A stretch of DNA of 64,000 nucleotides from Deinococcus aetherius (GCF_025997855.1 NZ_AP026560.1:2196001-2260000); one strand, 5' to 3'. Positions 24,008 to 36,156 are shown, numbered from the stretch's first letter. The notes: a model not told the origin generated them from the letters alone. Translations and numbers: made by a program.

Positions 24008-24074
24008 AGCTATCAGCAATCAGCTCTCAGCCGTCAGCTTTTAGCTGATTGCTGACCGCTGAAAGCTGACGGCT
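24008..24074. repeat. heptamer-repeat hairpin, TCAGCNN type
   Basis: Left arm TATCAGCAATCAGCTCTCAG continues to CCGTCAGCT; right arm AGCTGATTGCTGACCGCTGA continues to AAGCTGACGGCT. TCAGC (or GCTGA) recurs every 7 bp. It fills the space between the M23 gene's stop (24080) and the thioesterase start (23999). Confidence 0.88.
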
Positions 24075-24079
24075 CCCCC

Positions 24080-25174
24080 TCACCTCGGCCAGATGCGGTT
24101 CATCCACCCGGCGGGGTTGGTGGCCTCGCCACGTACGCGCATCTCCAGGTGGAGGTGGGCGCCGTCGCTCAGGCCGGTCGAGCCCACCTCGCCGATCTTG
24201 TCGCCGCGCCGGACCTTCTGTCCGACCCTGGCGGTCACCTTGCTCTGGTGAAAGTACAGGCTCGTCAGGCCCGCCCCGTGGTCGATGATGACGAGGCCGC
24301 CGCGCACGGGGTACTTGCCCGCGACGACGACGGTGCCGTCGTTCACGGCCCTGACGGCGGTGCCGCTGGGCGCGGGGTAGTCGGTGCCGTAGTGGTACAG
24401 CACGGGGCCGCCCGCCACGTAGGTGCGGGGCTGACCGAAGGCGCTGCTCTGGGCCTTCACGTTCACGGCGGGCTGGAAGGGCCGTGCCCACGCCTGGGGG
24501 GTGCGGCGGGTGTACGCCTTCTCGACGACGGCCTCCTCCGCCTTGCGCCCCGGGTCCTCCAGCTTGCGGCTGATGGCGGGCGGCAGGTTCAGGTATTGGA
24601 TGGTCTGGGTAAGCCCCGTGACCGGGACGCTGCCCTGCACCTGCTCACCGCCGACCTTGATCTCGTACACGACCGGCGTGGTCTTGCCGAGCACCACGCG
24701 CCCCAGCACCACGTACTCGCCCGCCGCGCCCGTGGGGGTCAGCCACTCGTCCGGGCGGCGCACGTCCTCGCCGACCTCGCTGGGGAAGCGCACGGTGGCC
24801 TGCCCCGCGCGCGGGCCGCTCAGGCGCAGCACGAAGGCGTCCCCCATCCGCAGGCTCGTCGGAGCCGTCAGCGTCAGGCCCGCGACCTGGGCCGTCCCCA
24901 CGGGAACCGGCTCGGGGAGGGGGGTGGGCGTGGGCGCCGCCGTCGTGGGGGGCGGGGTCGCGGGCGCGGTGGCCTGTGGAGCCTTCTCGCCCGGCAGCTT
25001 GAGGGTCTGCCCGACCTCCAGGGAGGTGTTTTTCAGTCCGTTCAGTCGGGTGATCTCGGCGACGGTCGTGCCGTGCGCCCGCGCGATGGAGTAGAGGGTG
25101 TCGCCGGGTTTGACGGTGTACGCGCCCGCCACGCCCAGGAGCAAGGCGGCGGCGAGCAGGAGGGGGCGGGTCAT
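24080..25174 (-). CDS. LysM and M23 peptidase-domain exported protein
   Basis: 364 residues. A signal peptide (MTRPLLLAAALLLGVAGA) is followed by a LysM domain (YTVKPGDTLYSIARAHGTTV, about 19-63), a Pro/Thr/Ala linker, a beta-rich middle region, and a C-terminal M23/LytM domain: HYGTDYPAPSGTAVRAVNDG with the metal-binding H..D pair, and LSDGAHLHLEMRVRG with HxH. Likely a cell-wall endopeptidase or its inactive regulator. TATTCT ends 7 nt before the ATG, choosing this start over a 453-codon frame. The last residues reach the heptamer repeat. Confidence 0.88.
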   Translation of the reverse strand: MTRPLLLAAALLLGVAGAYTVKPGDTLYSIARAHGTTVAEITRLNGLKNTSLEVGQTLKLPGEKAPQATAPATPPPTTAAPTPTPLPEPVPVGTAQVAGLTLTAPTSLRMGDAFVLRLSGPRAGQATVRFPSEVGEDVRRPDEWLTPTGAAGEYVVLGRVVLGKTTPVVYEIKVGGEQVQGSVPVTGLTQTIQYLNLPPAISRKLEDPGRKAEEAVVEKAYTRRTPQAWARPFQPAVNVKAQSSAFGQPRTYVAGGPVLYHYGTDYPAPSGTAVRAVNDGTVVVAGKYPVRGGLVIIDHGAGLTSLYFHQSKVTARVGQKVRRGDKIGEVGSTGLSDGAHLHLEMRVRGEATNPAGWMNRIWPR

Positions 25175-25281
25175 GGGGGGCAGAATAGCCGCACCCGGGG
25201 CGCAAGGTCTACCGTGGCGGGCACGGGGAGCGCCCTCCCACACGGGAAAAGCTGAGGGTGGGTTGAGTGTGGAGGGGGCGC

Positions 25282-25304
25282 CAGTCACCAGCTTCCAGTC
25301 GTCA
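25282..25304. repeat. short single-arm heptamer repeat
   Basis: AGTCACC-AGCTTCC-AGTCGTC-AGG: three 7-bp units of the AG(T/C)NNNC pattern with no partner arm nearby. Confidence 0.5.
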
Positions 25305-25383
25305 GGGAAACGCGGACGGCTGTCGTTTTTTGAACCGACAAGTTGATGCTCGGGCGCCCCAAACGCGAGAAACCCCGGAAAAG

Positions 25384-25460
25384 CTGTCACCCCGGGGGCA
25401 GCGAAAGGTCCCACCTTCCAAGTGGGGACGCTTCGCCGCACTCAGCATGACAAGCTCTTG
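25384..25460. repeat. palindromic GTCACC-type intergenic repeat, long copy
   Basis: Left arm GCTGTCACCCCGGGGGCAGC then GAAAGGTCCCACC; right arm GGGGACGCTTCGCCGCACTC then AGCATGACAAGC. The arms are inverted relatives of one another (TGTCA..CTGAG..GCGAAG.GTCCC). Confidence 0.6.
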
Positions 25461-25524
25461 CTGTCCGAGACTCCAAGCGCATGTCCCAAAAGTTGGACGA
25501 GGCTTCTCAGGGACACGGTGGGAA

Positions 25525-25640
25525 CGCGCTTGCTGCTCCTCCCCCCTTGCGGGGGACTGGTACAGCTCGCACCGCGAGACTCGCAGAGTTGCTTGCAGAG
25601 GCTGGGACTGGTAAAGCTCTGCAGGAGAGGGGGGGACGGT
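25525..25640 (+). repeat. GC-rich dispersed intergenic repeat, copy 3 (with partial duplication)
   Basis: CTCCTCCCCCCTTGCGGGGG then ACTGGTACAGCTCGCACCGC matches copy 2 closely. The GGGACTGGTA-AAGCTC core recurs about 55 bp later, so this copy holds one full unit and one partial unit. Confidence 0.7.
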
Positions 25641-25704
25641 GCAGCCTGTCCCGGAAGAGGAATGGCCCTTCCCGCCCTCTCGTGAGACACTTCTGAAACA
25701 CGCT

Positions 25705-26151
25705 CTAAATCTCCGCCGTGTCCAGCACCAGCGTCACCGGGCCGTCATTCGTCAGGTCGAGGCTCATGTGGGCGCCGAAGACCCCCTCCCCCACCGGGAC
25801 GCCGTGCTCCCGCAGGGCCGCGTTGAAGTCGGCGTACAGCGCGCGGGCCTGGTCGGGCGGGGCGACCCCGGTGAAACTCGGGCGGTTGCCCCGGCGGGTG
25901 TCGGCGTAGAGGGTGAACTGGCTGATGCTCAGGACGCCGCCCCCCACGTCGAGCAGACTGCGGTTCATCTTCCCGGCCTCGTCCCCGAAGACGCGCAGCT
26001 TGACGATCTTGGCGGCGAGGGTACGGGCCGTTTCGGAGGAGTCCCCGGGCGCGACCCCCAGCAGAATCAGGAAGCCGGGGCCCGTCTCGCCCGTGACCTG
26101 GCCCTCGACCGTGCAGCGGGCCCGGGTCACCCGCTGGAGAACGGCGCGCAC
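25705..26151 (-). CDS. dtd: D-aminoacyl-tRNA deacylase
   Basis: 148 residues, full length. Hydrolyses D-amino acids (and Gly) mischarged onto tRNA. Diagnostic motifs are MRAVLQRVTRARCTV at the N-terminus, SISQFTLYADTRRGNRPSF (SQFTL with the catalytic Thr region) and LTNDGPVTLVLDT with the cross-subunit NxGPVT motif. The start is GTG only 4 nt after the stop of the DUF1844 gene, so both are one operon. Confidence 0.96.
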   Translation of the reverse strand: MRAVLQRVTRARCTVEGQVTGETGPGFLILLGVAPGDSSETARTLAAKIVKLRVFGDEAGKMNRSLLDVGGGVLSISQFTLYADTRRGNRPSFTGVAPPDQARALYADFNAALREHGVPVGEGVFGAHMSLDLTNDGPVTLVLDTAEI

Positions 26152-26155
26152 CCCC

Positions 26156-26413
26156 TCAGTTCCCCAGCCGGGCGCGCAGGCTGCCGATGGCGTCGGTGAG
26201 GAGCTGGGCTTCCGTGAAGTCGAGGTTGCCGCGCGTCTTCTCGGCGAGCATGGTCAGGAGGCGCAGGGAACGTTCGGCGGTCTGCCGCGCCCGGCTCTCG
26301 TCCAGCAGGCCGTCGCGGGCGGCGCTCGCGGTGGCGGCGTTGAGGTCCCCCAGCGCGGCCTCGGCGGTCGCTTGCAGGGAGTTCACGAGGCCGACGAATT
26401 CGAGGTTGGGCAT
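26156..26413 (-). CDS. DUF1844-family protein
   Basis: 85 residues, all helical: FVGLVNSLQATAEAALGDLN, ERSLRLLTMLAEKTRGNLDF and EAQLLTDAIGSLRARLG match the DUF1844 layout, a small family of unknown function. TACACT followed by GCCCCCC and ATG is a textbook leaderless start, so this gene leads the operon that includes dtd 4 nt downstream. Confidence 0.85.
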   Translation of the reverse strand: MPNLEFVGLVNSLQATAEAALGDLNAATASAARDGLLDESRARQTAERSLRLLTMLAEKTRGNLDFTEAQLLTDAIGSLRARLGN

Positions 26414-26479
26414 GGGGGGCAGTGTAGGGCGTGAGTCTCCGGCGCGTGGCTTCCAGGCGGCACCCTATAGTCCGGCTTG

Positions 26480-27040
26480 ATGGTGGGCCTGGATTACTCG
26501 GCAGGATGTGTCAATTTTCATGACGTGGGGGAATGGCTCAATGTCGTTGCCCAACGTCATGTGATGCCACGGCGGCGTCTTCTGAGAGGGGGCAAGCTCG
26601 ATCACGTCCGGTCCGCCTCGGAGATAGAGGCACCCGGCACGATAGTCAACCTCCGTCGCGGACCTGACAGGAAGCCTTGGCTTTTCGGCGCCGACGAGAT
26701 CCACATTCCCGCAAACGACGGCATTGAGAACTACGAGACATGTAATCCCGTTGTGAGACGGTGGTTGAACCGAGTGGTGAGGGCCATAGCTTCCCCGGAG
26801 GTCCGCCTGCCCCTTATGCTCCACTGCACGTCGGGGAAGGACCGAACCGGTGTCGCCACAGCGGCACTCCTGTCCACGCTGAGCATCGACCGGGAACTGA
26901 TCGTCGAGGAGTATCTCCTGAGTGATGGGGAGGTCCGGCGCGAGTCGATCGAACACGCTTTGGACGGGTTGGGCGACGCTAGGGAGTATTTCGCAGAAGC
27001 TGACCTTGCCGCACTCCAGCGACGCTTTCTTCAGGAGTAG
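26480..27040 (+). CDS. tyrosine/dual-specificity-type protein phosphatase
   Basis: 186 residues with the CX5R active site LHCTSGKDRTGVATAALL (nucleophile Cys, P-loop Arg) and an upstream TIVNLRRGPDR segment holding the usual N/D-L-R region. The layout resembles the bacterial PTP-like phosphatases, including those acting on phosphoinositides, so the substrate is open. Codon and base use are less GC-rich than in the neighbours, hinting at transfer. TATAGT ends 8 nt before the ATG at 26480; a TTG just upstream is less likely. Confidence 0.82.
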   Translation: MVGLDYSAGCVNFHDVGEWLNVVAQRHVMPRRRLLRGGKLDHVRSASEIEAPGTIVNLRRGPDRKPWLFGADEIHIPANDGIENYETCNPVVRRWLNRVVRAIASPEVRLPLMLHCTSGKDRTGVATAALLSTLSIDRELIVEEYLLSDGEVRRESIEHALDGLGDAREYFAEADLAALQRRFLQE

Positions 27041-27093
27041 AGCAGCGTTGGCAGACCCTCCACCCCTCCTCTCAGCCGGGGCCAGGAGGAGTT

Positions 27094-27354
27094 CTAGCTC
27101 TCGGAGATCACCGAGCGGTCGGATTCGGGTTTGGCGGCTACTGCGTCGCCGGGTAACGGTTCAACCGTGTCCGCTGCCTCCAGAGACGCCCGCACCCGCC
27201 GCAACTCCCCATTCACATCCCCTGCCGGTAGGTCCGCCACTCCCTCCCCCGCCAGCCTCTGCCGGATGTCCCGCAACAGGTCCCGAATCTCCAGCAGGAC
27301 CTCCGCCGTGAGGAGGTCCACCGCCCGCTCGTCTCCCGTCCGCCCCTCAGTCAT
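27094..27354 (-). CDS. small hydrophilic protein of unknown function
   Basis: 86 residues: a predicted amphipathic helix in the first half (VDLLTAEVLLEIRDLLRDIR), then an acidic, flexible tail. No signal peptide. It may be a coiled-coil partner protein, but nothing identifies a role. TACGCT ends 5 nt before the ATG. Downstream of the UDG gene in the same orientation, with about 36 bp between them. Confidence 0.55.
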   Translation of the reverse strand: MTEGRTGDERAVDLLTAEVLLEIRDLLRDIRQRLAGEGVADLPAGDVNGELRRVRASLEAADTVEPLPGDAVAAKPESDRSVISES

Positions 27355-27390
27355 GCCCCAGCGTAACCGACTCGGGGAACCCCCGCCCGC

Positions 27391-28065
27391 TCAGAACAGC
27401 GTGGGCTGGTTGCCCTCGGGCTTCGGCTGAGCCTTCACCGGCCCCTCCGGCTCCTTCTCGCCGCGCAGCACGGCGGCGGCCTCGCGGATGTCGCGCCAGG
27501 TCAGGCTCTTGGGACCGCCGGGGGTGCGGGTGTCGTTGCGGAGCAGGTAGGCGGGGTGGAACATCGGCATGAGCAGGGCCTCGTATGTGCCACCCCCCCC
27601 GTCGTCGTGGCGGTAGGGGTGCCAGGTGCCGCGCGTCTTGGTGATGCCCAGGCGGGTGCCGAGCAGGTACCCGGTGGGCGTGTTCCCCAGGGTCAGGATC
27701 ACGCGCGGGCGCAACAGCGAGAGCTGGGGTTCGAGCCACAGCCGCGTGCAGGCCAGGGTCTCGTCGGGCCCGGGGGTGCGGTTGCCGGGTGGGCGGCACT
27801 TGACCACGTTGGTGATGTAAGCGTCCTGCCGGGTGAGCCCCACGGCGGCCAGGATCTTGTCGAGGAGCTGCCCGGCGCGGCCCACGAAGGGCAGGCCCAC
27901 CCGGTCCTCGTCGCCGCCGGGGCCCTCGCCCACGATCAGGAGGGGGGCCGCCGGGTGGCCGTCCGCCACGACGACCTGGGAGCAGCCGGGGCGCAGCTTG
28001 CAGGCGGTGCAGCCCCTGGCGCGGGCTTCGAGGGCCTGGAGAGCGGCGACGCCTTCGCCCGTCAC
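27391..28065 (-). CDS. family 4-type uracil-DNA glycosylase
   Basis: 224 residues. Removes uracil from [17 protein letters not shown] and later cysteines ([15 protein letters not shown]) provide the four [4Fe-4S] ligands typical of thermophile-type family 4/5 enzymes; [19 protein letters not shown] is motif A and [11 protein letters not shown] motif B (HPAxLL). The C-terminal end QPTLF resembles a clamp-binding peptide. I choose the GTG at 28065, whose first four bases GTGA overlap the stop of a leaderless mini-ORF; a GTG at 28101 would directly follow the -10 box. Confidence 0.88.
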   Translation of the reverse strand: MTGEGVAALQALEARARGCTACKLRPGCSQVVVADGHPAAPLLIVGEGPGGDEDRVGLPFVGRAGQLLDKILAAVGLTRQDAYITNVVKCRPPGNRTPGPDETLACTRLWLEPQLSLLRPRVILTLGNTPTGYLLGTRLGITKTRGTWHPYRHDDGGGGTYEALLMPMFHPAYLLRNDTRTPGGPKSLTWRDIREAAAVLRGEKEPEGPVKAQPKPEGNQPTLF

Positions 28066-28094
28066 GCACGCCCCCGGAAGATGCGAGAAAGCAT
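28062..28094 (-). CDS. putative leaderless mini-ORF coupled to the uracil-DNA glycosylase
   Basis: Ten codons, [16 protein letters not shown] (28102-28107) is followed by exactly 7 nt and this ATG, the spacing of other leaderless starts here. Its TGA overlaps the GTG of the glycosylase gene (GTGA), which has no ribosome-binding site, so translation of the mini-ORF could deliver ribosomes to it. Inferred from spacing only. Confidence 0.45.
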   Translation of the reverse strand: MLSRIFRGRA

Positions 28095-28172
28095 GGGCCA
28101 CAGCGTACCGCCGCCCGGGAAGGCGCGGCGGCGACAGGAGCACGGTTGGAAGAGAGTCAGAGGGTCGGCGTC

Positions 28173-28589
28173 TCAGCCGCCCGTCGCCGGGGTCTCGCTG
28201 GGCTCGGAGGCCGCCTCCTCCGGCGCGGCGCCGAGCTTGGGCCGCTTGCTGCGCGCCTCGCGCCGGGTCTTGGGGTCGAGGCCGACGAGCAGGAAGAAAT
28301 TTTCCAGGGCATTCTCGCGGCCCTTGATGTCGGGGTGCTCGGCCTCGGGCGTGCCCGTCACGAAGGGCAGGCGTCGGTACAGGTCGAGGGCGTACAGGGT
28401 CACGTCGTCGGGCGCGTGCTCCCCGGCGTACGCGCTGAGGTCGACGTACACCTCGCGGCGGCTCTCCGCGTGGGTCAGGAAGGCCTCGGGGTGGGGCGTC
28501 TCGGGCGCACGCAGCATGTCCTGGCGGGCAATCCGGCGGTAATGCTTGAGGCCCTGCAGGAGCTGGTCGGTGGTCATCTGTTCTTTCAT
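28173..28589 (-). CDS. conserved-type protein of unknown function
   Basis: 138 residues starting at ATG with a strong GGAGGAG ribosome-binding site. No signal peptide. The helical N-terminus ([19 protein letters not shown]) is followed by a mixed region ([20 protein letters not shown], then [13 protein letters not shown]) and a charged Lys/Arg/Glu tail. I do not recognise a family. TATACT about 50 nt upstream is the probable -10, so this transcript has a real leader. Followed by the UDG gene in the same direction. Confidence 0.72.
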   Translation of the reverse strand: MKEQMTTDQLLQGLKHYRRIARQDMLRAPETPHPEAFLTHAESRREVYVDLSAYAGEHAPDDVTLYALDLYRRLPFVTGTPEAEHPDIKGRENALENFFLLVGLDPKTRREARSKRPKLGAAPEEAASEPSETPATGG

Positions 28590-28939
28590 GACTCCTCCGG
28601 CGAGAAAGGGGCGAATCGGCCTGCGCTGCTGGCGCTGAGTATAGGCTGGGCGGCTGCCACGACCCGCGCCGACACCTTCCGCATCCACCCTGGGCTGTAA
28701 GATTAGAAACGTGAGTTCAGTAACCTGCATCGGGACACGTTCGGCCCCGTCAGGAGCGAGTGCTTGGGGAGAAGGGCCAAGATGAGTCCTCCTTTGAGAA
28801 AACTGAGATAGTGTCGGGTTTCTCGCGTTTCTGACGCGGTGATCAGACAGTATAAAAGCCGTATAGGCGCATAAATAAACCCGTTTCGCCCAAGAATGAA
28901 GGGCAAATAAAATAAAGCTGGGTTAAACTCGGCCGGTCG

Positions 28940-29641
28940 ATGAATGCGTTGCGTACCCTCCTGATTGCCGGTGCCCTGACGAGCGGGGCCTCCCTCGCCG
29001 CCACGTACACGGTCAAGGCCGGTGACACGCTCTACAGCGTCGCCGAGAAATACGGGATGGAGCCCGTGCAGGTGATGCAGCTCAACGGGCTGCCCAGCCC
29101 CACCCTCCAGGTCGGTCAGAAGCTGGAGGTCGGCGGCGCGGAGGAGGCCTCTCCCGCCCCGACCGCCGCGCGCCCGGCCGGCCCCTCCGGGCAGACGAAG
29201 GCCCCAGCCCCCGCTCCTCAGGGCTCGGTCGCTCAGCGGCCCAGTGCCCAGGCGCCCGTTTCGGGAGGGGGCAACGCGTTCATCCGCACGGCGGCCACCC
29301 GCTTCCTGGGCATTCGCTACGCGCTGGGGGGCACGAGCGGGCGGGGCCTGGACTGCTCGGGCTTCACGATGCGGGTGTTCGGGCAACTCGGCATCCGGCT
29401 GCCGCGCACCGCCGCCGCCCAGTGGAAGATGGGGGCCAGCGTGAGCCGACGCGACCTGCGGGCGGGGGACCTCGTGTTTTTCAACACCACCGGGCAGCTC
29501 GCCAGCCACGTGGGCATCTACATCGGCAACGGCCTGATGGCGAACGCCAACAGCTTCAAGGGCCGCACCGTCATCGAGCCGCTTTTCGGCAACGCCTACT
29601 GGGCCAGGCGCTACGTCGGCGCCCGCCGCGTCCTGAGCTGA
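28940..29641 (+). CDS. LysM-NlpC/P60 cell-wall hydrolase
   Basis: 233 residues. Signal peptide ([18 protein letters not shown]), LysM domain ([20 protein letters not shown], about 22-66), a Pro/Ala-rich linker, then an NlpC/P60 domain: [18 protein letters not shown] with the catalytic Cys, [10 protein letters not shown], and [11 protein letters not shown] with the catalytic His. Probably cleaves peptidoglycan stem peptides. TAAACT lies 10 nt before the ATG, giving a very short leader. The AT-richer upstream region (28790-28935) shows no c-di-AMP riboswitch core that I can recognise. Confidence 0.92.
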   Translation: MNALRTLLIAGALTSGASLAATYTVKAGDTLYSVAEKYGMEPVQVMQLNGLPSPTLQVGQKLEVGGAEEASPAPTAARPAGPSGQTKAPAPAPQGSVAQRPSAQAPVSGGGNAFIRTAATRFLGIRYALGGTSGRGLDCSGFTMRVFGQLGIRLPRTAAAQWKMGASVSRRDLRAGDLVFFNTTGQLASHVGIYIGNGLMANANSFKGRTVIEPLFGNAYWARRYVGARRVLS

Positions 29642-29738
29642 ACCCCGCCGCCCGGCCGGGGCGTTTCGCCGTCGGGGCAACAAGGCGGAGGGGGAGCAGG
29701 ATGATTCCCGCTCCCCCTTCCAGGCGGTCGTCTGCCGT

Positions 29739-30398
29739 TTACTGCCGGATGACCTGGGCGTCTTTCGGCAGCGCCTTGAGCCCCGAGACGGTCAGGCCGC
29801 TGTTCACCCGGTAGTTCGTGACGTTCAGGTCGGCGAGGACCCGGTTGCCGCTCCCGACGAGCTGCACGCGGGTGGGGCGCCAGCCCGCCTCGGTGATCCA
29901 GACGCGGGCGCGGTCGGTGCTGCCGGTGCCCTTGGGAGTCGCCTCCAGCTGGTAGACCTTCTTGCCCGCCACCGTGCTCGTGCCGAGCAGGCGCACGGTG
30001 TAGGTGTTCAGCAGCGTGGCGGCGTTCGTGAGCCCGGTGAAGTCCAGTCCACCCAGGCCTGTGTTCGCGGCGGCGGCCTTCGTGGGCGTGACGGTGACCT
30101 GATTGGTCAGGAAGAGGTACTGGCGAATCTCGTTCTTGTCCGCCACGACCACGTTGTCGGCGAGGGCGTCGGGGGCCGCGAATTGCAGCCGGGCGACGCC
30201 CTGGGTGGGGATGCTCTTGACCGTGAGGTCGATCTTCTGGGGGCCGCCTTCCAGGGTGGCGTTGCCGCTGAGGCGGAAGGTCACGTCCTTGGCGGCCTTC
30301 TGGGCGGCGTCCACGCGGTTCAGGATGTCCTGGGCAGTTTGCGCGCTCGCGCCCGGAAGGAGCGCGGCGAGGGTCAGGAGGGAGAGGGTTCGCTTCAC
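29739..30398 (-). CDS. LolA-like outer-membrane lipoprotein carrier / sigma regulator-type exported protein
   Basis: 219 residues. Signal peptide ([20 protein letters not shown]), then [20 protein letters not shown], the opening helix of LolA-fold proteins, followed by a run of beta strands ([43 protein letters not shown]). The LolA/RseB half-barrel fold binds lipid or lipid-anchored clients in the envelope. The GTG start matches the signal-peptide start; a 20-codon upstream extension is unlikely. Same direction as the surface-protein gene upstream. Confidence 0.78.
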   Translation of the reverse strand: MKRTLSLLTLAALLPGASAQTAQDILNRVDAAQKAAKDVTFRLSGNATLEGGPQKIDLTVKSIPTQGVARLQFAAPDALADNVVVADKNEIRQYLFLTNQVTVTPTKAAAANTGLGGLDFTGLTNAATLLNTYTVRLLGTSTVAGKKVYQLEATPKGTGSTDRARVWITEAGWRPTRVQLVGSGNRVLADLNVTNYRVNSGLTVSGLKALPKDAQVIRQ

Positions 30399-30474
30399 GC
30401 CGGAAGTCTTCCACCCCCCCTCATGAGAAGGGCGGGCGGACGCTGACGGGGGGTTCACCGCCGCGCGGGCGCGC

Positions 30475-31479
30475 TCAGGGCTCCTCCCCCGGTTCCTCGG
30501 GCGGCCCGCCCAGCGGGAAGGAGTAGCCCACCCGGGCCCCGAAACCCGCCGAGCCGTCCGCGAACCGCCCGCCCCGCACGTCCACGCTGAGGGTGCCGCT
30601 TCCCGTGGGCACCCTCAGCTCCGTCCCCACACGCAGCGGCGCGCTCGCCGTCCGCCAGGGTTCGTAGGCGACGTACACCTGCGCGAGACTGCCCTCGCCG
30701 AGCAGGTCCGGGGCCCCCAGGCTGCCCGAGGCCCCCCAGGCGGCCGCTCCCCCCACCCCCGTTCCCGCCAGGGCGTCGAGGGCGAGCGTGACTCCTGACT
30801 CCGCGCTGTAGGTGACGCCGCCCGTCGCGCCGAGCACGTCCCGGCCCGCCCGCGCCCCCAGCCGCAGGGTGACGCTGCCGGTCCGCTCGGTGGCGGGCTT
30901 GGCCTCCGGGTCGTCCCCCTCGGCGGGGGGCAAGGCGCGGGTGAGGTCGTGCCGCCACTCCACCCCCGCCGCCACCTGGGGCTGGGCGCCGAACTCGCCC
31001 CCGGCGACGGCGATCAGGGTGCGGCTGACCCGGTAGCGGGCCGTCACGTCCGCGTTCCAGCCTCGCTCTCTGAGGTCGGTCGGGGCGAGGGTCCACGCGG
31101 CGAGAGGGTCCACCGCCGTCGCCCCCGCCGTGAAGAAGGCGCCCCCCGCGTTCAGGGCGACCGGGCCGAGGGTCGCGTTCACCCGGGAGGTCAGCCGCAC
31201 GCCGCCCCCCCAGGTCACGGCGGCGTCGGCGGCTCCACTGACGGCCCCGACCAGAGGAAGGCCGAACCCCTGGGTGACCCCAACCTCCAGCGCCTGGTTC
31301 GACACCCCCGCCGAGAGCGTGCCCCGCCCCAGGGAAACGTCGCTCACGCCGAAGCGCACGAGGCCGTTGTCTCGTAAGGCTGCGCCTCCGCTGCGGTACG
31401 TCACGCCGAAGTCGAGGTTCAGAGCCTGCGCCCCCCCCGACAGCGCGGCGAGGGCCAGGGCCGTCGTCATCCGTGTCAT
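30475..31479 (-). CDS. exported beta-rich protein, probable outer-membrane barrel
   Basis: 334 residues. Signal peptide ([19 protein letters not shown]) and then a long alternation of short strands rich in Gly, Val, Thr and aromatic residues ([33 protein letters not shown]), ending in [14 protein letters not shown], with a final Pro/Glu tail. This resembles an outer-membrane beta-barrel, but the terminal aromatic residue is followed by extra residues, so a periplasmic beta protein is possible. TACCCT and a C-rich 7-nt spacer precede the ATG (leaderless). Confidence 0.7.
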   Translation of the reverse strand: MTRMTTALALAALSGGAQALNLDFGVTYRSGGAALRDNGLVRFGVSDVSLGRGTLSAGVSNQALEVGVTQGFGLPLVGAVSGAADAAVTWGGGVRLTSRVNATLGPVALNAGGAFFTAGATAVDPLAAWTLAPTDLRERGWNADVTARYRVSRTLIAVAGGEFGAQPQVAAGVEWRHDLTRALPPAEGDDPEAKPATERTGSVTLRLGARAGRDVLGATGGVTYSAESGVTLALDALAGTGVGGAAAWGASGSLGAPDLLGEGSLAQVYVAYEPWRTASAPLRVGTELRVPTGSGTLSVDVRGGRFADGSAGFGARVGYSFPLGGPPEEPGEEP

Positions 31480-31545
31480 GGGGGGCAGGGTAGCCCGTTT
31501 CGGGAGGTCAGACTTCGGCGCACGGAAGCGGGTAACGTGGCGCCC

Positions 31546-32037
<492 letters not shown>

Positions 32038-32040
32038 GGG

Positions 32041-32075
32041 GAGCCGTCAGCCCTCAGCTTTCAGCCGTCAGCAAG
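32041..32075. repeat. single-arm heptamer repeat, TCAGCNN type
   Basis: AGCCGTC-AGCCCTC-AGCTTTC-AGCCGTC-AGC: four and a half 7-bp units, starting 4 nt after the stop of the LEA-type lipoprotein gene. The second arm is missing. Confidence 0.75.
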
Positions 32076-32104
32076 GAGGCGGGCGACCCTTTACCCTGGG
32101 CCGC

Positions 32105-33271
32105 GTGACCCTCCCCGACTTTCCCGATCCTCAGCGTGCCTGGGCCTATCGCCCGACCTCTCCCCTGTCCGGCGACTCAGGGGAGCCGCTCGCGGGGCTC
32201 AGCTTCAGCGTCAAGGACCTGTACGGGGTGGCGGGGTGGCCGCTGAGGGCGAGCACGCACGCCCCCGTCCCCGATCCCGGCGAGAGCGTGCTCGTGCGGC
32301 GGCTCCTCGACCTGGGCGCCTCGGCGGTCGGCAAGACGCACCTGCACGAGATCGCCCTGGGAATCACGGGCATGAACGGTTTCGGGGGGACGACGCACCC
32401 CTTCGACCCGGAGCGGGTGCCGGGGGGCAGCAGCAGCGGCGCGGCGGTGAGCGTGGCGCTCGGGCAGGTCGATTTCGCGCTGGGAACCGACACGGGCGGC
32501 TCCATCCGCGTTCCGGCGGCGTGGTGCGGGGTGGCCGGGTACAAGGCGACGAAGGACCACCCGGCGTGGAGCACCGAGGGTGTGCTGCCGCTCTCGTGGA
32601 CATGCGACCACGCCGGGCCGCTTGCCCGGGACGTGGGGACCATCGTGCGCGTCCACGAGGCGCTGACGGGGCGGGAGATCGCGCCCCAGGACTGGGCGGG
32701 CGTGAGGGTAGGGGTGTGGCTGCCGGAGGGCTGGGTGGACGACGCGGTGTGGGGGGCGGTTCGGGAGTTCGCCTCGGGCCTGGAGCGACTGGGCGCGACG
32801 CCTGAGGAGGCGGACTTCCCCGAAGTCCTCGACGCCTATTCCCCCATCGTGCTGAGCGAGGCGGCGCGGGTCCACAGCAAGGCCCTGGAACAGGACGATC
32901 CCGGCTTCACCCCCTTCACCCTCGGCCTGCTGCGGCAGGGACAGGCGCTCACCGAGGTGGAGGTGGAGGCGGCCCACGAGCGTCGTGCCGTGTACCGGGC
33001 CCAGTTGGACGCCCTCCTTACCCGCTGCGACGTGCTCCTTGCGCCCGCCGTGCCCACCTCGCCCCCCCTCATCGGGCAGGACGACGTGGACCTCCGGGAG
33101 GGCCGCGCCCCCCTGCGCCGCGCCGTATTGCGCCTGACCGCGCCCTTCAGCCTGCTGGGCGCCCCTACCGCCTCGCTGCCGAGCCGCGTGCCCTTCGCGG
33201 GCGTGCAGCTCGTCGGGCGCCACGGGGAGGACGACCGCCTGCTGGGCTTGGCGCTGACCCTGGAGGGCTAG
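32105..33271 (+). CDS. amidase-signature family hydrolase
   Basis: 388 residues. The Ser-Ser-Lys triad is visible: [10 protein letters not shown] (Lys, about 38), [15 protein letters not shown] (cis-Ser) and [17 protein letters not shown] (nucleophile Ser). It is shorter than GatA (about 480) and lacks a GatB/GatC neighbour, so it is likely a stand-alone amidase; substrate unknown. TACCCT then 7 nt and GTG make a leaderless start. The stop (TAG at 33269) is also the first half of the -10 of the next gene. Confidence 0.87.
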   Translation: MTLPDFPDPQRAWAYRPTSPLSGDSGEPLAGLSFSVKDLYGVAGWPLRASTHAPVPDPGESVLVRRLLDLGASAVGKTHLHEIALGITGMNGFGGTTHPFDPERVPGGSSSGAAVSVALGQVDFALGTDTGGSIRVPAAWCGVAGYKATKDHPAWSTEGVLPLSWTCDHAGPLARDVGTIVRVHEALTGREIAPQDWAGVRVGVWLPEGWVDDAVWGAVREFASGLERLGATPEEADFPEVLDAYSPIVLSEAARVHSKALEQDDPGFTPFTLGLLRQGQALTEVEVEAAHERRAVYRAQLDALLTRCDVLLAPAVPTSPPLIGQDDVDLREGRAPLRRAVLRLTAPFSLLGAPTASLPSRVPFAGVQLVGRHGEDDRLLGLALTLEG

Positions 33272-33281
33272 GATGGCTGGC

Positions 33282-34118
<837 letters not shown>

Positions 34119-34172
34119 GCCGCACCTTTCACCCTGTCAGACCCGCTTCATGGGCGGGCCATAATCTCCGGC

Positions 34173-34673
34173 ATGTTCTCGCCAGTCCCGCTCCGTCTCC
34201 TGTCCGCCGCCGCCCTCCTGACCGCCCTGACCGGGTGCGCCCTCGGCGCGTACATCAGCCCGACCACGCCGCTGGAGCGCATGGTGGGCGGCACCTACGA
34301 GGGCATCGGCGTGGGGGGCACGGGCCGGGTGCCGTACCGACTCGTCCTGAGCGTGCAGGAGCGTGAGGGGAGGGCGAGCGGCGTGATGACGAATCTGGAA
34401 AGCCGCAAGGCCTACGCGGTGAGCGGCAAGTTCCAGCGAGTCGAGAATGGCGGCGGGATAGACGTGGGCCTGTTCGAGGAGGGCAACAAGTACCGGGGCA
34501 CCCTGCGCGGCCGGATCACCGGGAACAGGTTCAGCGGCGTGCTGCGAACCGTCCTGCTGGGCCGCGAACTCCTGGGCTACAACGTGACGCTGGAGAAGCA
34601 GACCGGGGAGACGAGTCCCGCGCCGACTCCCGCCCTCCCGGCCCCCGTGACGCCCGTTCCCACCGTGCCCTGA
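34173..34673 (+). CDS. lipoprotein of unknown function
   Basis: 166 residues. Lipobox LLTALTGC (Cys about residue 23). The mature part is a small beta-barrel-like run ([20 protein letters not shown], then [34 protein letters not shown]) and a Pro/Thr/Ala-rich tail. The strand pattern recalls lipocalin-like lipoproteins that bind small hydrophobic ligands, but this is only a resemblance. CATAAT ends 7 nt before the ATG (leaderless). Confidence 0.75.
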   Translation: MFSPVPLRLLSAAALLTALTGCALGAYISPTTPLERMVGGTYEGIGVGGTGRVPYRLVLSVQEREGRASGVMTNLESRKAYAVSGKFQRVENGGGIDVGLFEEGNKYRGTLRGRITGNRFSGVLRTVLLGRELLGYNVTLEKQTGETSPAPTPALPAPVTPVPTVP

Positions 34674-34687
34674 GCCGGGGCGCTAGA

Positions 34688-34710
34688 CTCTCCCCCGTTC
34701 GCGGGAGAGG
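34688..34710 (+). other. 5'-UTR hairpin before miaB
   Basis: CTCTCCC and GGGAGAG form a 7-bp stem immediately after TAGACT, the likely -10 (34683-34688). It would lie at the very 5' end of the miaB mRNA, where it could stabilise the transcript. Confidence 0.45.
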
Positions 34711-34776
34711 TCCCCCAGGCCGCCCGCGAGAACAGAGGGGCCCCGGAATCCCTCCGTCAGGCCCGGGAGGCACGGC

Positions 34777-36156
<1,380 letters not shown>

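Larger units (their letters stand above)
25175..25704. other. gene-free stretch made largely of repeats
   Basis: No supported coding frame. It contains a single-arm heptamer repeat (25282-25304), a GTCACC-type palindrome (25384-25460) and the longest copy of the GC-rich dispersed repeat (25525-25640). Confidence 0.7.

Noticed and set aside
25705..26413. Frames on the plus strand over dtd and DUF1844
   Set aside because: They lack start signals and recognisable motifs, whereas the minus-strand genes are well supported.
28740..28939. c-di-AMP (ydaO-type) riboswitch before the NlpC/P60 gene
   Set aside because: Such riboswitches often precede these genes, but the region is too short and the conserved core was not found.
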